Assembly: GCA_030065125.1 (NCBI GenBank)
Contig: JASJDM010000010.1
Coordinates: 1-64,000, forward strand
Direction of reading: 5' to 3'
DNA length: 64,000 nt
Source of the DNA: Lysobacterales bacterium
GTDB lineage: Bacteria > Pseudomonadota > Gammaproteobacteria > Xanthomonadales > SZUA-38
The notes below the pieces were generated by a model that saw only the letters and a list, made by a program, of their open reading frames with translations, ran no database searches and was not told the DNA's origin. Positions 29,945-37,849 of this stretch are shown piece after piece. Made by a program: the position numbers and the translations under genes. The number at the start of each line of letters is the position of its first letter. Position 1 is the stretch's first letter.

Positions 29945-31906
29945 TTATTGAATGGCCTGGGGGCCACGAAGGTAAGCATTGAGAAAATTCAGGTAAGCCT
30001 CCGATGCGGCGATGCGGTTGGATTTCTTGCGGAATCCGTGACCCTCGTCAGGAAACACCACGTACTCAACCGGCACCTCGTTGGCCTGGACGGCAGCCAC
30101 CAGCTCATCACTTTCCACCTGCAGCACCCGCGGATCGTTGGCTCCCTGGATCACCAGCAGCGGCTTGACGATGTTGTCAGCGTGAAACAGCGGCGAAATG
30201 CGCCGGTGCCGTTCAGCGTCGGTGGCGGGATCACCCATCTCGTCATACAGGGCCTCCTTGAACGCCTCCCACCAGGGCGGAATCGACTCCAGGGTACGGA
30301 CCCAGTTCGTCACCCCGAAAATATTGATGCCCACGTCAAACACCTCGGGCTCGAACGCCAGGGCTGCCGCCACCATATAGCCGCCATAAGACCCCCCGAT
30401 GATCCCGATGCGGTTGGAGTCCACCCAGTCCAGGGACTCCAGGTATTTGCGACCGTAGACGATGTCCTGCAGGTCTTCTTCACCATGTCGCTTGTCGTCC
30501 ATATGAAAAAAGGTCTTGCCGTATCCGGACGAGCCCCGGTTGTTGGCCCCCAGTATGGCGTAGCCATGATTAACCAGGTGTTGAAACATGGCGCGGTAGC
30601 CGGTGCGGGTCTGACCACCCGGACCGCCGTGAACAAAGACCAGGGCAGGAACCGGATTCTCCGCGCTGGCGCCATGGGGCTTGTAAAGGATGGAGGGAAT
30701 CTCCAGACCGTCAAAGCTCCGGTATCGCACCACTTCGCTGCGCACCAGGTGCGCCTGCTCGATGGCCGGGTTCAGCGCCCTGGTCAGCTGTGCGGCGGTG
30801 GACCCGGCCAGGTCCACCAGGTGTACGTTGGAGGGAGAATCGTCGGCGTTGACCAGCAGGGCCAGCAGGCCTTCGTCGGAAGAGAACCGCAGGTTACGCA
30901 AATCCCCGGTCGGCAGGTCCGGAAGCCCCAGGGCCTTTCCGGTCTGATTGTCGACAATGGTCACTTCGGTGCGTGCGTCGGCGTTGATGCCAGAGACTCG
31001 ATAGCGTCCGCTGGGCGAGTTGGCCACGTAGCTCACGTCCCAGTCCGCTTCCAGCAGCAGTGCTTTTTCGTCGGTTTCCAGATCATGGCTCCAGGCCTGG
31101 GAAAACTCCCCGAATTCGTTGGTTGAGTAGATCAACGTGCGGTTGTCCGGCGCGACCTCGTAGACGCCGTGGGCAATATTGCCTTCATGCCGGGTAATCA
31201 GGCGGGGTTCCGGATCGGGGCTGGAAAGATCGACCACGTAAATGTCGGAATCCGCCGAATTGCGCGGCTTTTGCAGGGCCAGCCAGCGGCCGTCGGAACT
31301 GATGTCGGCGACCTGGAACCCGGGGTTTTCAAACACCAGGTTTCTGCTGTAGTCCTCAGCGGAATAACGGTAGACGTCAAAACTGGATGGGTCGCGTTCG
31401 GTGCTGGTCAGGTAGAAGTGCTGGCCGTCACCGCTCCAGCCGAGAAACGCGGCTTTCAGATCATCACCCGGGGTCAGATCCCGGCTGCTGCCGTCGGTCT
31501 CGCGCACGTATACGTGGTTGAGTTCATTTCCGCCGACGTCGAAGGTGTAGAGGATGCGCTGGTCTGCAGGAAAGTAACTCACGCCAAAAATGGCATTGTC
31601 GTCCGAGCTGGTGAGTTGGACGGGTTCGCCACCGCGCACCGGCAGGGCGTAGGCGTTGAACACCCCGGTCGCGTCAGACGAGACCAGGATCGACGCGCCG
31701 TCGGGGGAAAAAGCGTGCCCCGAACCGTCAGCCATGGCAAAGCTGGTCGTCTCAAAGAATGCTTCAGCGCTGTACCGCGGGATCTCTACCGCGGATTCAT
31801 CAACGGCCGGTGCATTTTTCGGAGTCTGCGCCTGATCAGACTGCTGCCCACCGCAGCCCGCCAGCAGGATGACGGAAATCAGTACAAAACTGCTTCGTAA
31901 TGACAT
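29945..31906 (-). CDS. S9 family peptidase lipoprotein (acylaminoacyl/dipeptidyl peptidase type)
   Basis: A 653-residue lipoprotein with lipobox LLAGCGG near residue 18. The N-terminal two-thirds is a WD/beta-propeller (repeats such as SPDGASILVSSD, SGDGQHFYLTS, SDGRWLALQK), followed by the peptidase domain with catalytic Ser in GGSYGG (near 505), Asp in GANDPRV (near 590) and His in DEGHGF (near 622). It fits the S9C acylaminoacyl-peptidase/DPP-like group. The ATG at 31906 begins directly with the signal sequence. It precedes the oligopeptidase-B-type gene, and the pair may act in peptide scavenging. Confidence 0.92.
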   Translation of the reverse strand: MSLRSSFVLISVILLAGCGGQQSDQAQTPKNAPAVDESAVEIPRYSAEAFFETTSFAMADGSGHAFSPDGASILVSSDATGVFNAYALPVRGGEPVQLTSSDDNAIFGVSYFPADQRILYTFDVGGNELNHVYVRETDGSSRDLTPGDDLKAAFLGWSGDGQHFYLTSTERDPSSFDVYRYSAEDYSRNLVFENPGFQVADISSDGRWLALQKPRNSADSDIYVVDLSSPDPEPRLITRHEGNIAHGVYEVAPDNRTLIYSTNEFGEFSQAWSHDLETDEKALLLEADWDVSYVANSPSGRYRVSGINADARTEVTIVDNQTGKALGLPDLPTGDLRNLRFSSDEGLLALLVNADDSPSNVHLVDLAGSTAAQLTRALNPAIEQAHLVRSEVVRYRSFDGLEIPSILYKPHGASAENPVPALVFVHGGPGGQTRTGYRAMFQHLVNHGYAILGANNRGSSGYGKTFFHMDDKRHGEEDLQDIVYGRKYLESLDWVDSNRIGIIGGSYGGYMVAAALAFEPEVFDVGINIFGVTNWVRTLESIPPWWEAFKEALYDEMGDPATDAERHRRISPLFHADNIVKPLLVIQGANDPRVLQVESDELVAAVQANEVPVEYVVFPDEGHGFRKKSNRIAASEAYLNFLNAYLRGPQAIQ

Positions 31907-32082
31907 GGTTTTTTCCGATAATGGTGGTTTCGGCGCGAGCGATGCCTTTGGGGCCGTCCTCCCCGCGCCAAAATCCGCCTAGTGTTGTTGCTTGGAGGTC
32001 TGACGTCAATGTGTCAAAGGGTTGGATCCGCCAGGGACCGCCGAGCCCGGGGTCCCGGTGTCACCCAGGGTTGGGCCAGGCC

Positions 32083-32850
32083 GTGAAAACTGAGCCACCG
32101 GTTCCCCGGCCCTCATCCACCGTGGTGCTGGTGCGCCAGGGTTCAACGGGTGCTCCGCAGGTGCTGATGGTTCAACGTCACGCCGGCGACATCATGTTCG
32201 GCTCGGCGTACGTTTTCCCGGGCGGTCTGCTGGAACCCGGGGACTCCACCGTCCATGATTTCTGCACCGGGCTCCAGGACCCTCGGGCGTCCGCGCTGCT
32301 GGGCGTTGATTCGGGCGGGCTGGACTACTACAGCGCCGCAATCCGCGAACTGTTCGAAGAGACCGGCATCCTGCTGGGTCGCGCGGGCAGTGACAGCGAT
32401 CTTGAGTCCAGCCGCAATTCGCTCAACGACGGCAGCCTGGACTGGGACCGCTGGGTGCGCCAGGCGGCGGTGACCCTGGACTGCGGATCGCTGCGTTATT
32501 TCAGCCATTGGGTGACCCCTGCGTTCCTGCCCAAACGCTATTCCACCCGCTTTTTTCTGGCCGAGTGTCCCGCCGGTCAGGAAGGCAGCCACGACGGCGG
32601 GGAACTGACCGATTTGCGCTGGATGCCAGCGAGCGAAGTCATTGCCGCTGCCGATGCGGGCGACATGACCGTGCATTTTCCGACCCTGCGAACCCTCAGC
32701 AGCATCGCCCAGCACGCCGACATCGAAAGCCTCAAGCAATGGGCGGAATCCTGCCCTGTCAGCGGTGTGGCGCCAATCACGCCCCGACGCATCAGGAAAG
32801 ACGGCCAGGCTGAGCTGGTCATCCCCGGCGACGAGGGGTACCCGGAGTGA
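32083..32850 (+). CDS. Nudix hydrolase
   Basis: A 255-residue Nudix protein. The box is readable as GGLLEPGDS with, further on, AAIRELFEETGILLG, so the REXXEEXG core is present although a long insert separates the glycine part. PQVLMVQRHAGDIMFGSAYVFPGG precedes it. Family members hydrolyse nucleoside diphosphates linked to other moieties (often CoA or NDP-sugars); the YVFPGG and FLAECPAG-type features resemble NUDT19-like members, but substrate is open. The GTG at 32083 is preferred over the much longer frame from 31900. It is divergent from the S9 operon and overlaps the next gene by 4 nt (GTGA). Confidence 0.82.
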   Translation: MKTEPPVPRPSSTVVLVRQGSTGAPQVLMVQRHAGDIMFGSAYVFPGGLLEPGDSTVHDFCTGLQDPRASALLGVDSGGLDYYSAAIRELFEETGILLGRAGSDSDLESSRNSLNDGSLDWDRWVRQAAVTLDCGSLRYFSHWVTPAFLPKRYSTRFFLAECPAGQEGSHDGGELTDLRWMPASEVIAAADAGDMTVHFPTLRTLSSIAQHADIESLKQWAESCPVSGVAPITPRRIRKDGQAELVIPGDEGYPE

Positions 32851-33692
32851 CCGGGTTCCGGACCCGCCTGACCGAGATCGCTCCGGGCATCCGCAGGCTG
32901 GTCGCCCCAAACCCCTCCATGATGACGGGACCCGGCACCAACAGCTACCTGGTTGGCGAGCGTGAAGTCGCCGTCATTGATCCTGGCCCGGCCATGGACC
33001 GTCACATTCGCAACCTGGTTGACTCAGCCCCGGGGCCGATCCGCTGGATCCTGGCGACCCATACCCACCCGGACCATTCACCGGCGGTTTCGCCACTGGC
33101 GGCGCAAACCGGGGCCGAGGTACTGGGTCGACCGGCACCCTCCGGACCCCACCAGGACCAGACCTTCCGACCGGAACGGGTCATGAATGATGGCGATCGC
33201 CTGGAGACCGAAGAGTTCGTCATCGAGGCTCTGCATACACCCGGCCATGCCTCCAATCACCTGTGTTTCCACCACCGCGCCGCCGGAATGCTGTTTACCG
33301 GTGACCATGTCATTAACGGCTCCACCGTGGTCATCAATCCTCCGGATGGCGACATGGCAGCGTATCTGGCGTCTCTGGCCCGACTCCAGGCCCTTGGCTT
33401 CAAAGCCCTGGCGCCCGGCCACGGCGAGGTCATAGACCAGCCCGACCAGGCCTTTGGCGGGCTCATCGAGCACCGGTTGAAGCGGGAGTCCCGGGTCAAC
33501 GCCGCCCTGATCGCCAATCCCGGCGTCACCTCGCTGGACCTGGTGCCCCCGGTGTATCCCGAGATTCCGGAGCAGATACATGCCCTGGCCGAGCGCTCAT
33601 TGCTGGCGCATCTGCTCAAGCTGGAGAACGACGGGCAGGCGCGGTCAGACGGCACCCACTGGTGGCCGACGTCCGGATCGGACCGACCCTGA
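32847..33692 (+). CDS. MBL-fold metallohydrolase (LACTB2-like)
   Basis: A 281-residue metallo-beta-lactamase-fold enzyme with the metal motif THTHPDH (His72, His74, Asp76, His77), GHASNH, FTGDHVI and PGHGEV, plus a C-terminal winged region (VYPEIPEQIHALAERSLLAHLLKLE) as in LACTB2, an endoribonuclease-type or glyoxalase II-like hydrolase. The N-terminal PNPSMMTGPGTNSYLVG is typical of this subgroup. It starts at GTG 32847, overlapping the Nudix stop, so the two are coupled. The pairing of Nudix and LACTB2-like genes is common in gammaproteobacteria, but the joint role is unknown. Confidence 0.88.
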   Translation: MTGFRTRLTEIAPGIRRLVAPNPSMMTGPGTNSYLVGEREVAVIDPGPAMDRHIRNLVDSAPGPIRWILATHTHPDHSPAVSPLAAQTGAEVLGRPAPSGPHQDQTFRPERVMNDGDRLETEEFVIEALHTPGHASNHLCFHHRAAGMLFTGDHVINGSTVVINPPDGDMAAYLASLARLQALGFKALAPGHGEVIDQPDQAFGGLIEHRLKRESRVNAALIANPGVTSLDLVPPVYPEIPEQIHALAERSLLAHLLKLENDGQARSDGTHWWPTSGSDRP

Positions 33693-33693
33693 T

Positions 33694-35499
33694 TCAGGGG
33701 ACGACGTTACAGAATACGGCGCCTTTGACCGGCACGCTCGGACCAGCCGGCTTGCGCAGGGTCACCTTCTGACCCTGCTGCTCAAACCCGTCGGCAAACA
33801 CCAGCCGGGAATCCAGGAACAGCGGGGCAAATCCGAAACAGTTATTGTCCGAATTCTGCTCGCCTGCCGCGGGATCCACACAGGCACCCATGTACAGCGG
33901 CATGGGTCGATCCACCGGCGCCGGCGCCGAGGTGGAAGCATCCGCCAGTACTCCCGGCGCAATGGCCGGCAGGGCCACTGTGGCGAAACTCGGGTCAGCA
34001 GCGGTGATCACCGGGTCGTCAGACGCCACAAATCGCAGGGTGGTGGGCGAGGACCCGCTGTCGCCGACATTGGAGATAGTCGCCGTAGCGGTAACCGACG
34101 CACCTTCGATGGTCACCTTGGGATTAACGTCCGGAGTCGCTACCTGCAGGTCCGGTGCCGACCCCGTTTCCCGGGTCATCAGGATGTCGCCGCAGTCGGT
34201 GACCTCTCCCTCGTTAATGTCGAACTGGATCGTCACCGTGTTGTAGCCATCTTTCAGAATGACCGCTTCAGCGGTGGAATTGGTGCTGGTGTCGTCCTGC
34301 AGGAAGTTGCCGTCGATATTGCTGAAACTGGTGAAGTTGGTGATCTGGGTGCCAACAACCGCTGCGAAAGCGATGGGTTCACCGCTGACCGCGTCCAGCA
34401 CGCGTCCCTTGACGACCCCCGGGTTGGCATCCAGGTTGGCCGTCACCGCCACGCCATAGCGCGCTGCGTCCGGCCGGATGCAGTACTCCAGGTCGTCATC
34501 GATGCGGCCACCCAGGTCCAATCCAGCGTTTCGACACTGCAGGATGCGGGCAAAAACCTGCCCTTCAAAATCGCGAACACCCTGGAAAGAAGCACTGGGG
34601 ATCGGGTCAAAGCAGCGCCCGGTGAACGTCGGGTTGTAGCTGTTGACGTCGAACTCAGGGATGTTTCCGCCCCCGCTCAGCCCCAGCAGCGCACCGTTCT
34701 GGTCAAAGTACTGCACCAGAAGGCCAACCCCGCGCCCAAGCGACGTGTCAAACGGCAGCCCCGTCCCCGGCTCCGACCCTGCCAGGTCGAACTGCAGGCT
34801 GTAGGTGCGATTGTCATCGTAAGCCTGGAACACCACCCAGTCCTCGTCATCGGAATCGTGGAAGGTATGGGCATCGAATACGAAGGGCTCCTCCGCCGAG
34901 GCCTGGCTGGCGCGACGCGCCACCATGGTTGTGGCCGTGGCGGCCGAATCATCGGGTTCAAACAGGTCCGGCGGACCCGGCAGTTCACTGGGACAGAATC
35001 CCGCGAAGAAGGCACTGCGATCCTCGGCCACGTGCACCGTGCCGCTATCCACGTCGCTGCGGGTGCCGAAGTTTCCGGAGATAGAGTAGGACAGGCTCCC
35101 GGTCACGCTGTCACCTTCGACTGCAGATGAACTGATTCGCAGATCCAACTCGGCGAACCGGCCAGGCGTCAGCCTCAGCGTGAGCCCACCGCTGTCAGCA
35201 CTGAAGTTAATGATGTTGGGCCGTCCCTGAGTACAGGCCACGGTGGCATTGCCGGGGCCGTTGGCGACAGGTATATCGAAGCAGCGAAACGCTTCCAGGG
35301 TCACCAGCCCGGTGGGCAGCGAGACGAAGCCGTTGAAGCTGCGCACCGGCAGGTCGTCGCGAAAATCGATGGGAATGGTCACCAGTGTGCCCGGCGCCCC
35401 GGCCGTGTCCCCCAGGAACATGCGCTCGGGCTGGGCCAGGGAGGCCTGGGTAGCAATCATCCCGGCAGCAGCTACCAGCAAGGACAAAAATCTGATCAC
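33694..35499 (-). CDS. Secreted multidomain protein of unknown function (cohesin-like, CARDB-like)
   Basis: A 601-residue secreted protein with a signal peptide (about 1-22). Residues 25-150 resemble a cohesin-like fold (GTLVTIPIDFRDDLPVRSFNGFVSLP), 170-350 contain FEPDDSAATATTM and a beta-rich pre-peptidase-like region, 350-430 a carboxypeptidase-regulatory-like domain (VVKGRVLDAVSGEPIAFAAVVG), and 440-560 a CARDB-like Ig domain. The C-terminal part has VFADGFEQQ, a tail motif common in Lysobacterales secreted proteins. It starts at GTG 35499 behind AGGGGAG. No catalytic residues are seen; an adhesive or matrix-binding role is possible. Confidence 0.65.
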   Translation of the reverse strand: MIRFLSLLVAAAGMIATQASLAQPERMFLGDTAGAPGTLVTIPIDFRDDLPVRSFNGFVSLPTGLVTLEAFRCFDIPVANGPGNATVACTQGRPNIINFSADSGGLTLRLTPGRFAELDLRISSSAVEGDSVTGSLSYSISGNFGTRSDVDSGTVHVAEDRSAFFAGFCPSELPGPPDLFEPDDSAATATTMVARRASQASAEEPFVFDAHTFHDSDDEDWVVFQAYDDNRTYSLQFDLAGSEPGTGLPFDTSLGRGVGLLVQYFDQNGALLGLSGGGNIPEFDVNSYNPTFTGRCFDPIPSASFQGVRDFEGQVFARILQCRNAGLDLGGRIDDDLEYCIRPDAARYGVAVTANLDANPGVVKGRVLDAVSGEPIAFAAVVGTQITNFTSFSNIDGNFLQDDTSTNSTAEAVILKDGYNTVTIQFDINEGEVTDCGDILMTRETGSAPDLQVATPDVNPKVTIEGASVTATATISNVGDSGSSPTTLRFVASDDPVITAADPSFATVALPAIAPGVLADASTSAPAPVDRPMPLYMGACVDPAAGEQNSDNNCFGFAPLFLDSRLVFADGFEQQGQKVTLRKPAGPSVPVKGAVFCNVVP

Positions 35500-35574
35500 C
35501 GGGTGGCTCCCCTCGCCTGCCGTATCACCCAGTATAGTCCATTTCCATCGGTTCGCTGGCCGGGGCCAGGGGCT

Positions 35575-36480
35575 TCAGTTTTCCGGCAGCGGGATAAACT
35601 CCGTCTCCCCGGGAACCGGGTCAAAGCGCCCCTCGGCCCAATCGCGCTTGGCCTGCTCCATGCGCTCGGAGCTGGTGGACACAAAATTCCACCACAGCTG
35701 CCGCGGGCCCAGGTTGTCACCGCCGATGACCATCACGTGACTGTTGGATCGTGCCTCTACGGTCACCAGCGCTCCTGACCGAGCCACGGCCATCTCGCCG
35801 CCGGTGAAGGCCTGCTGGTCCACCGTTACGCGGCCTTCCACCACGTAGAAAGCAAGGTCCTGCCAGGCTTCCGGAAGCGTCACGCTGGAGCCGGCGGGCA
35901 TCCTGCACTCCAGATACAGCATGGGAGACCGGACCGTCACCGGGGAAACGCTACCGAAGGCTTCGCCGATGATGACCCGCACCGTGACACCGTCCACGTC
36001 CAGCTGAGGCAGTCGGTCGGCCGGGTAGTGAACAAAGGCGGGCTCGCACTCCTCCTGGTCCTCCGGAAGCGCCATCCACGACTGGATCCCGTGGAGGCGC
36101 GAGGTGGTGTTCAGGTCGTCCCCGGCCCGCTCCGAGTGAACAATGCCCCGTCCCGCGGTCATGAGGTTGACGGCGCCGGCCTGGATTGGCTGGTGAAACC
36201 CGAGGCTGTCCCGGTGCATGATTTCCCCTTCGAAAAGGTAGGTGACCGTCGCCAGGCCGATGTGTGGATGCGGTCGAACCTGGATGCCCTGGCCCGGCGG
36301 AAAATCCGCCGGCCCCATGTGGTCGAAAAACACGAACGGCCCCACCATACGGCGTTCCACTGCGGGCAGAACCCGACGCACGGTAAACTCGCCCAGGTCC
36401 TTTTCCCTGGGTCGGATAATCAGTTCAATGGCGCCCTCACAACCTTCACAGGCCGGATCGATTGCGGATTGATGGCTCAC
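35575..36480 (-). CDS. Pirin family protein
   Basis: A 301-residue bicupin iron-binding protein. The metal ligands match those of human pirin: His71, His73, His115 and Glu117 (PHPHIGL and VHSE). Bacterial pirins show quercetinase activity or act as redox-sensing regulators, so function is uncertain. It starts at GTG 36480 with AGGGGA upstream. It is divergent from the Fe(II)/2OG oxygenase, and a Fur-like palindrome lies in the gap, which suggests iron- or redox-linked control. Confidence 0.92.
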   Translation of the reverse strand: MSHQSAIDPACEGCEGAIELIIRPREKDLGEFTVRRVLPAVERRMVGPFVFFDHMGPADFPPGQGIQVRPHPHIGLATVTYLFEGEIMHRDSLGFHQPIQAGAVNLMTAGRGIVHSERAGDDLNTTSRLHGIQSWMALPEDQEECEPAFVHYPADRLPQLDVDGVTVRVIIGEAFGSVSPVTVRSPMLYLECRMPAGSSVTLPEAWQDLAFYVVEGRVTVDQQAFTGGEMAVARSGALVTVEARSNSHVMVIGGDNLGPRQLWWNFVSTSSERMEQAKRDWAEGRFDPVPGETEFIPLPEN

Positions 36481-36498
36481 GGCAGGTCCCCTGGCAAA

Positions 36499-36513
36499 TG
36501 ATATTGAATATCA
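36499..36513. promoter_or_regulatory. Fur-like 7-1-7 palindrome between pirin and 2OG oxygenase
   Basis: TGATATTGAATATCA is a perfect 7-1-7 inverted repeat, AT-rich in a GC-rich genome, 19-33 bp upstream of the pirin start. It differs from the classic Fur 7-1-7 box (TGATAATNATTATCA) at one position per half. Both flanking genes encode iron-dependent proteins. A Fur-family or other dimeric repressor is inferred, not proven. Confidence 0.5.
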
Positions 36514-36596
36514 ACATGGCGCCGGTCATCATAGCGTGAACTTTTTCACTGCACTGATCATCAGGCCATATCCCGGCCGGGCACCCGACTTTCATC

Positions 36597-37646
36597 ATGC
36601 CACAGCTTGATCTGGTAGCGCCGGACGTTCTCCGCAGGCAGCAGGAACTCCGCAACGAATTCCTGACCGCGTCGCCTTTTCGACACGTGGTCATTGACCC
36701 GTTTTTTGATGCCGGATTTGCCGACCGCCTGGAGCAGGCGTTTCCGGCCTTCGACGAACAACTCGCCACCAATGAAGATGGCTATGCGGGCGGCAAATGT
36801 GTGCACGAAGATGTCGCTTCCCTGGGCGGACCTTTTCAGACCCTGGACCGGCTGGTGGAGTGCCATGGGTTCCGCAATCTGATCAGCACAATCACGGACA
36901 TCCCGAACCTGATTTATGACCCGGCCTATTACGGCGGCGGTACTCACGATAATCGCCACGGCCAGGATCTGGATCCCCACGTGGATTTCAATTTCCACCC
37001 GTTTTCGGGGCAGCACCGGCGACTCAATCTCATCGTATTCCTCAACCGGGACTGGGAGGAAAGCTGGGGTGGCTGCCTGGAACTCCACCAGGATCCGCGA
37101 ACCGAGGATGGGTACCGCGATGCGCGCAAGGTGGTTCCCGCCTTCAATCGCTGCGTGATATTCGAGACTACGGAGTCTTCCTGGCACGGCTTCAAGGCCA
37201 TTGACCTGCCCGAGGGCCGGCGGGATCTCTCGCGCAGATCGTTTGCCCTCTACTACTACACGGAAGATCGGCCCGCAGCCGAAACCGGCAAACCCCACTC
37301 CACCATTTACGTGGACCGCCCGCTGCCGGATTCCATACGACCCGGCAAAACCCTGCGCGAAAGCGACATACAGCTTTTGAAAATGCTGATGTCCAGGCGG
37401 GACCATCACCTGCAGCGGCTGTATGGATACCTGGCCGACGCCGAGCACCGATTGCGTGAGATTCGGCGGGGACGACCGCCAACAGAGATTCCGAACACCG
37501 ATGATCCCGAGCTGCTCCGTGACTGCCTGTACGACCTGGATTCGGAGGTCGCGCGACTTCGGCAGCGGCTGGATGAAATTGAGCAGTCGAATTCGTGGCG
37601 ATTGACCGCACCCCTGCGCAAGCTGAGGCGACTGTTCCGGTCCTGA
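36597..37646 (+). CDS. 2-oxoglutarate/Fe(II) dioxygenase with glycosyltransferase-like C-terminal tail
   Basis: A 349-residue protein with a 2OG-Fe(II) oxygenase domain (about 28-225): iron ligands His128 and Asp130 in DPHVD, His197 in SSWHGF, and Arg214 in LSRRSFALYYY for 2-oxoglutarate. After about residue 260 comes a helical, charged region (SRRDHHLQRLYGYLADAEHR, LDSEVARLRQRLDEIEQ) ending in NSWRLTAPLRKLRRLF, a tail motif typical of bacterial glycosyltransferases and related surface-polysaccharide enzymes. The substrate is unknown; hydroxylation of a surface-associated molecule is a possible guess. It starts at ATG 36597, divergent from pirin. Confidence 0.85.
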   Translation: MPQLDLVAPDVLRRQQELRNEFLTASPFRHVVIDPFFDAGFADRLEQAFPAFDEQLATNEDGYAGGKCVHEDVASLGGPFQTLDRLVECHGFRNLISTITDIPNLIYDPAYYGGGTHDNRHGQDLDPHVDFNFHPFSGQHRRLNLIVFLNRDWEESWGGCLELHQDPRTEDGYRDARKVVPAFNRCVIFETTESSWHGFKAIDLPEGRRDLSRRSFALYYYTEDRPAAETGKPHSTIYVDRPLPDSIRPGKTLRESDIQLLKMLMSRRDHHLQRLYGYLADAEHRLREIRRGRPPTEIPNTDDPELLRDCLYDLDSEVARLRQRLDEIEQSNSWRLTAPLRKLRRLFRS

Positions 37647-37695
37647 TCCGGCCCCGGGCCGCGCCGGCGGTGTCAACCAAAAGCTCAAAAACACT

Positions 37696-37751
37696 TGTCC
37701 ACTTGAATTGACGTTTGGATACGCCCACACTGTGGCGCACCCTGTCCACTT
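37696..37751. promoter_or_regulatory. Possible regulatory region upstream of the TonB receptor
   Basis: TGTCCACTT occurs at 37696-37704 and again at 37743-37751 in the same orientation, with the palindrome CCACACTGTGG (37725-37735) between them. The 203-bp gap upstream of the receptor gene has no other clear signal. This may be an operator region, but the symmetry is short and could be chance. Confidence 0.3.
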
Positions 37752-37849
37752 CCCCGTACCTTTCGAAAACGATCCGGGGGAGCAGGACCCGAAACGGTGT
37801 CGGTACCCAGCCGGCAGGGGAAGTCTTTGACAGACTGAGAGGAGGGAAA

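Noticed and set aside
36597..37646. Glycosyltransferase assignment from the C-terminal tail
   Set aside because: No glycosyltransferase core is present; the dioxygenase ligands are complete, so the tail is taken as a recruited module.
37715..37849. Longer start for the TonB receptor
   Set aside because: The upstream 45 codons lack signal-peptide character, whereas the ATG at 37850 follows a strong GGAGG and begins a clean signal peptide.
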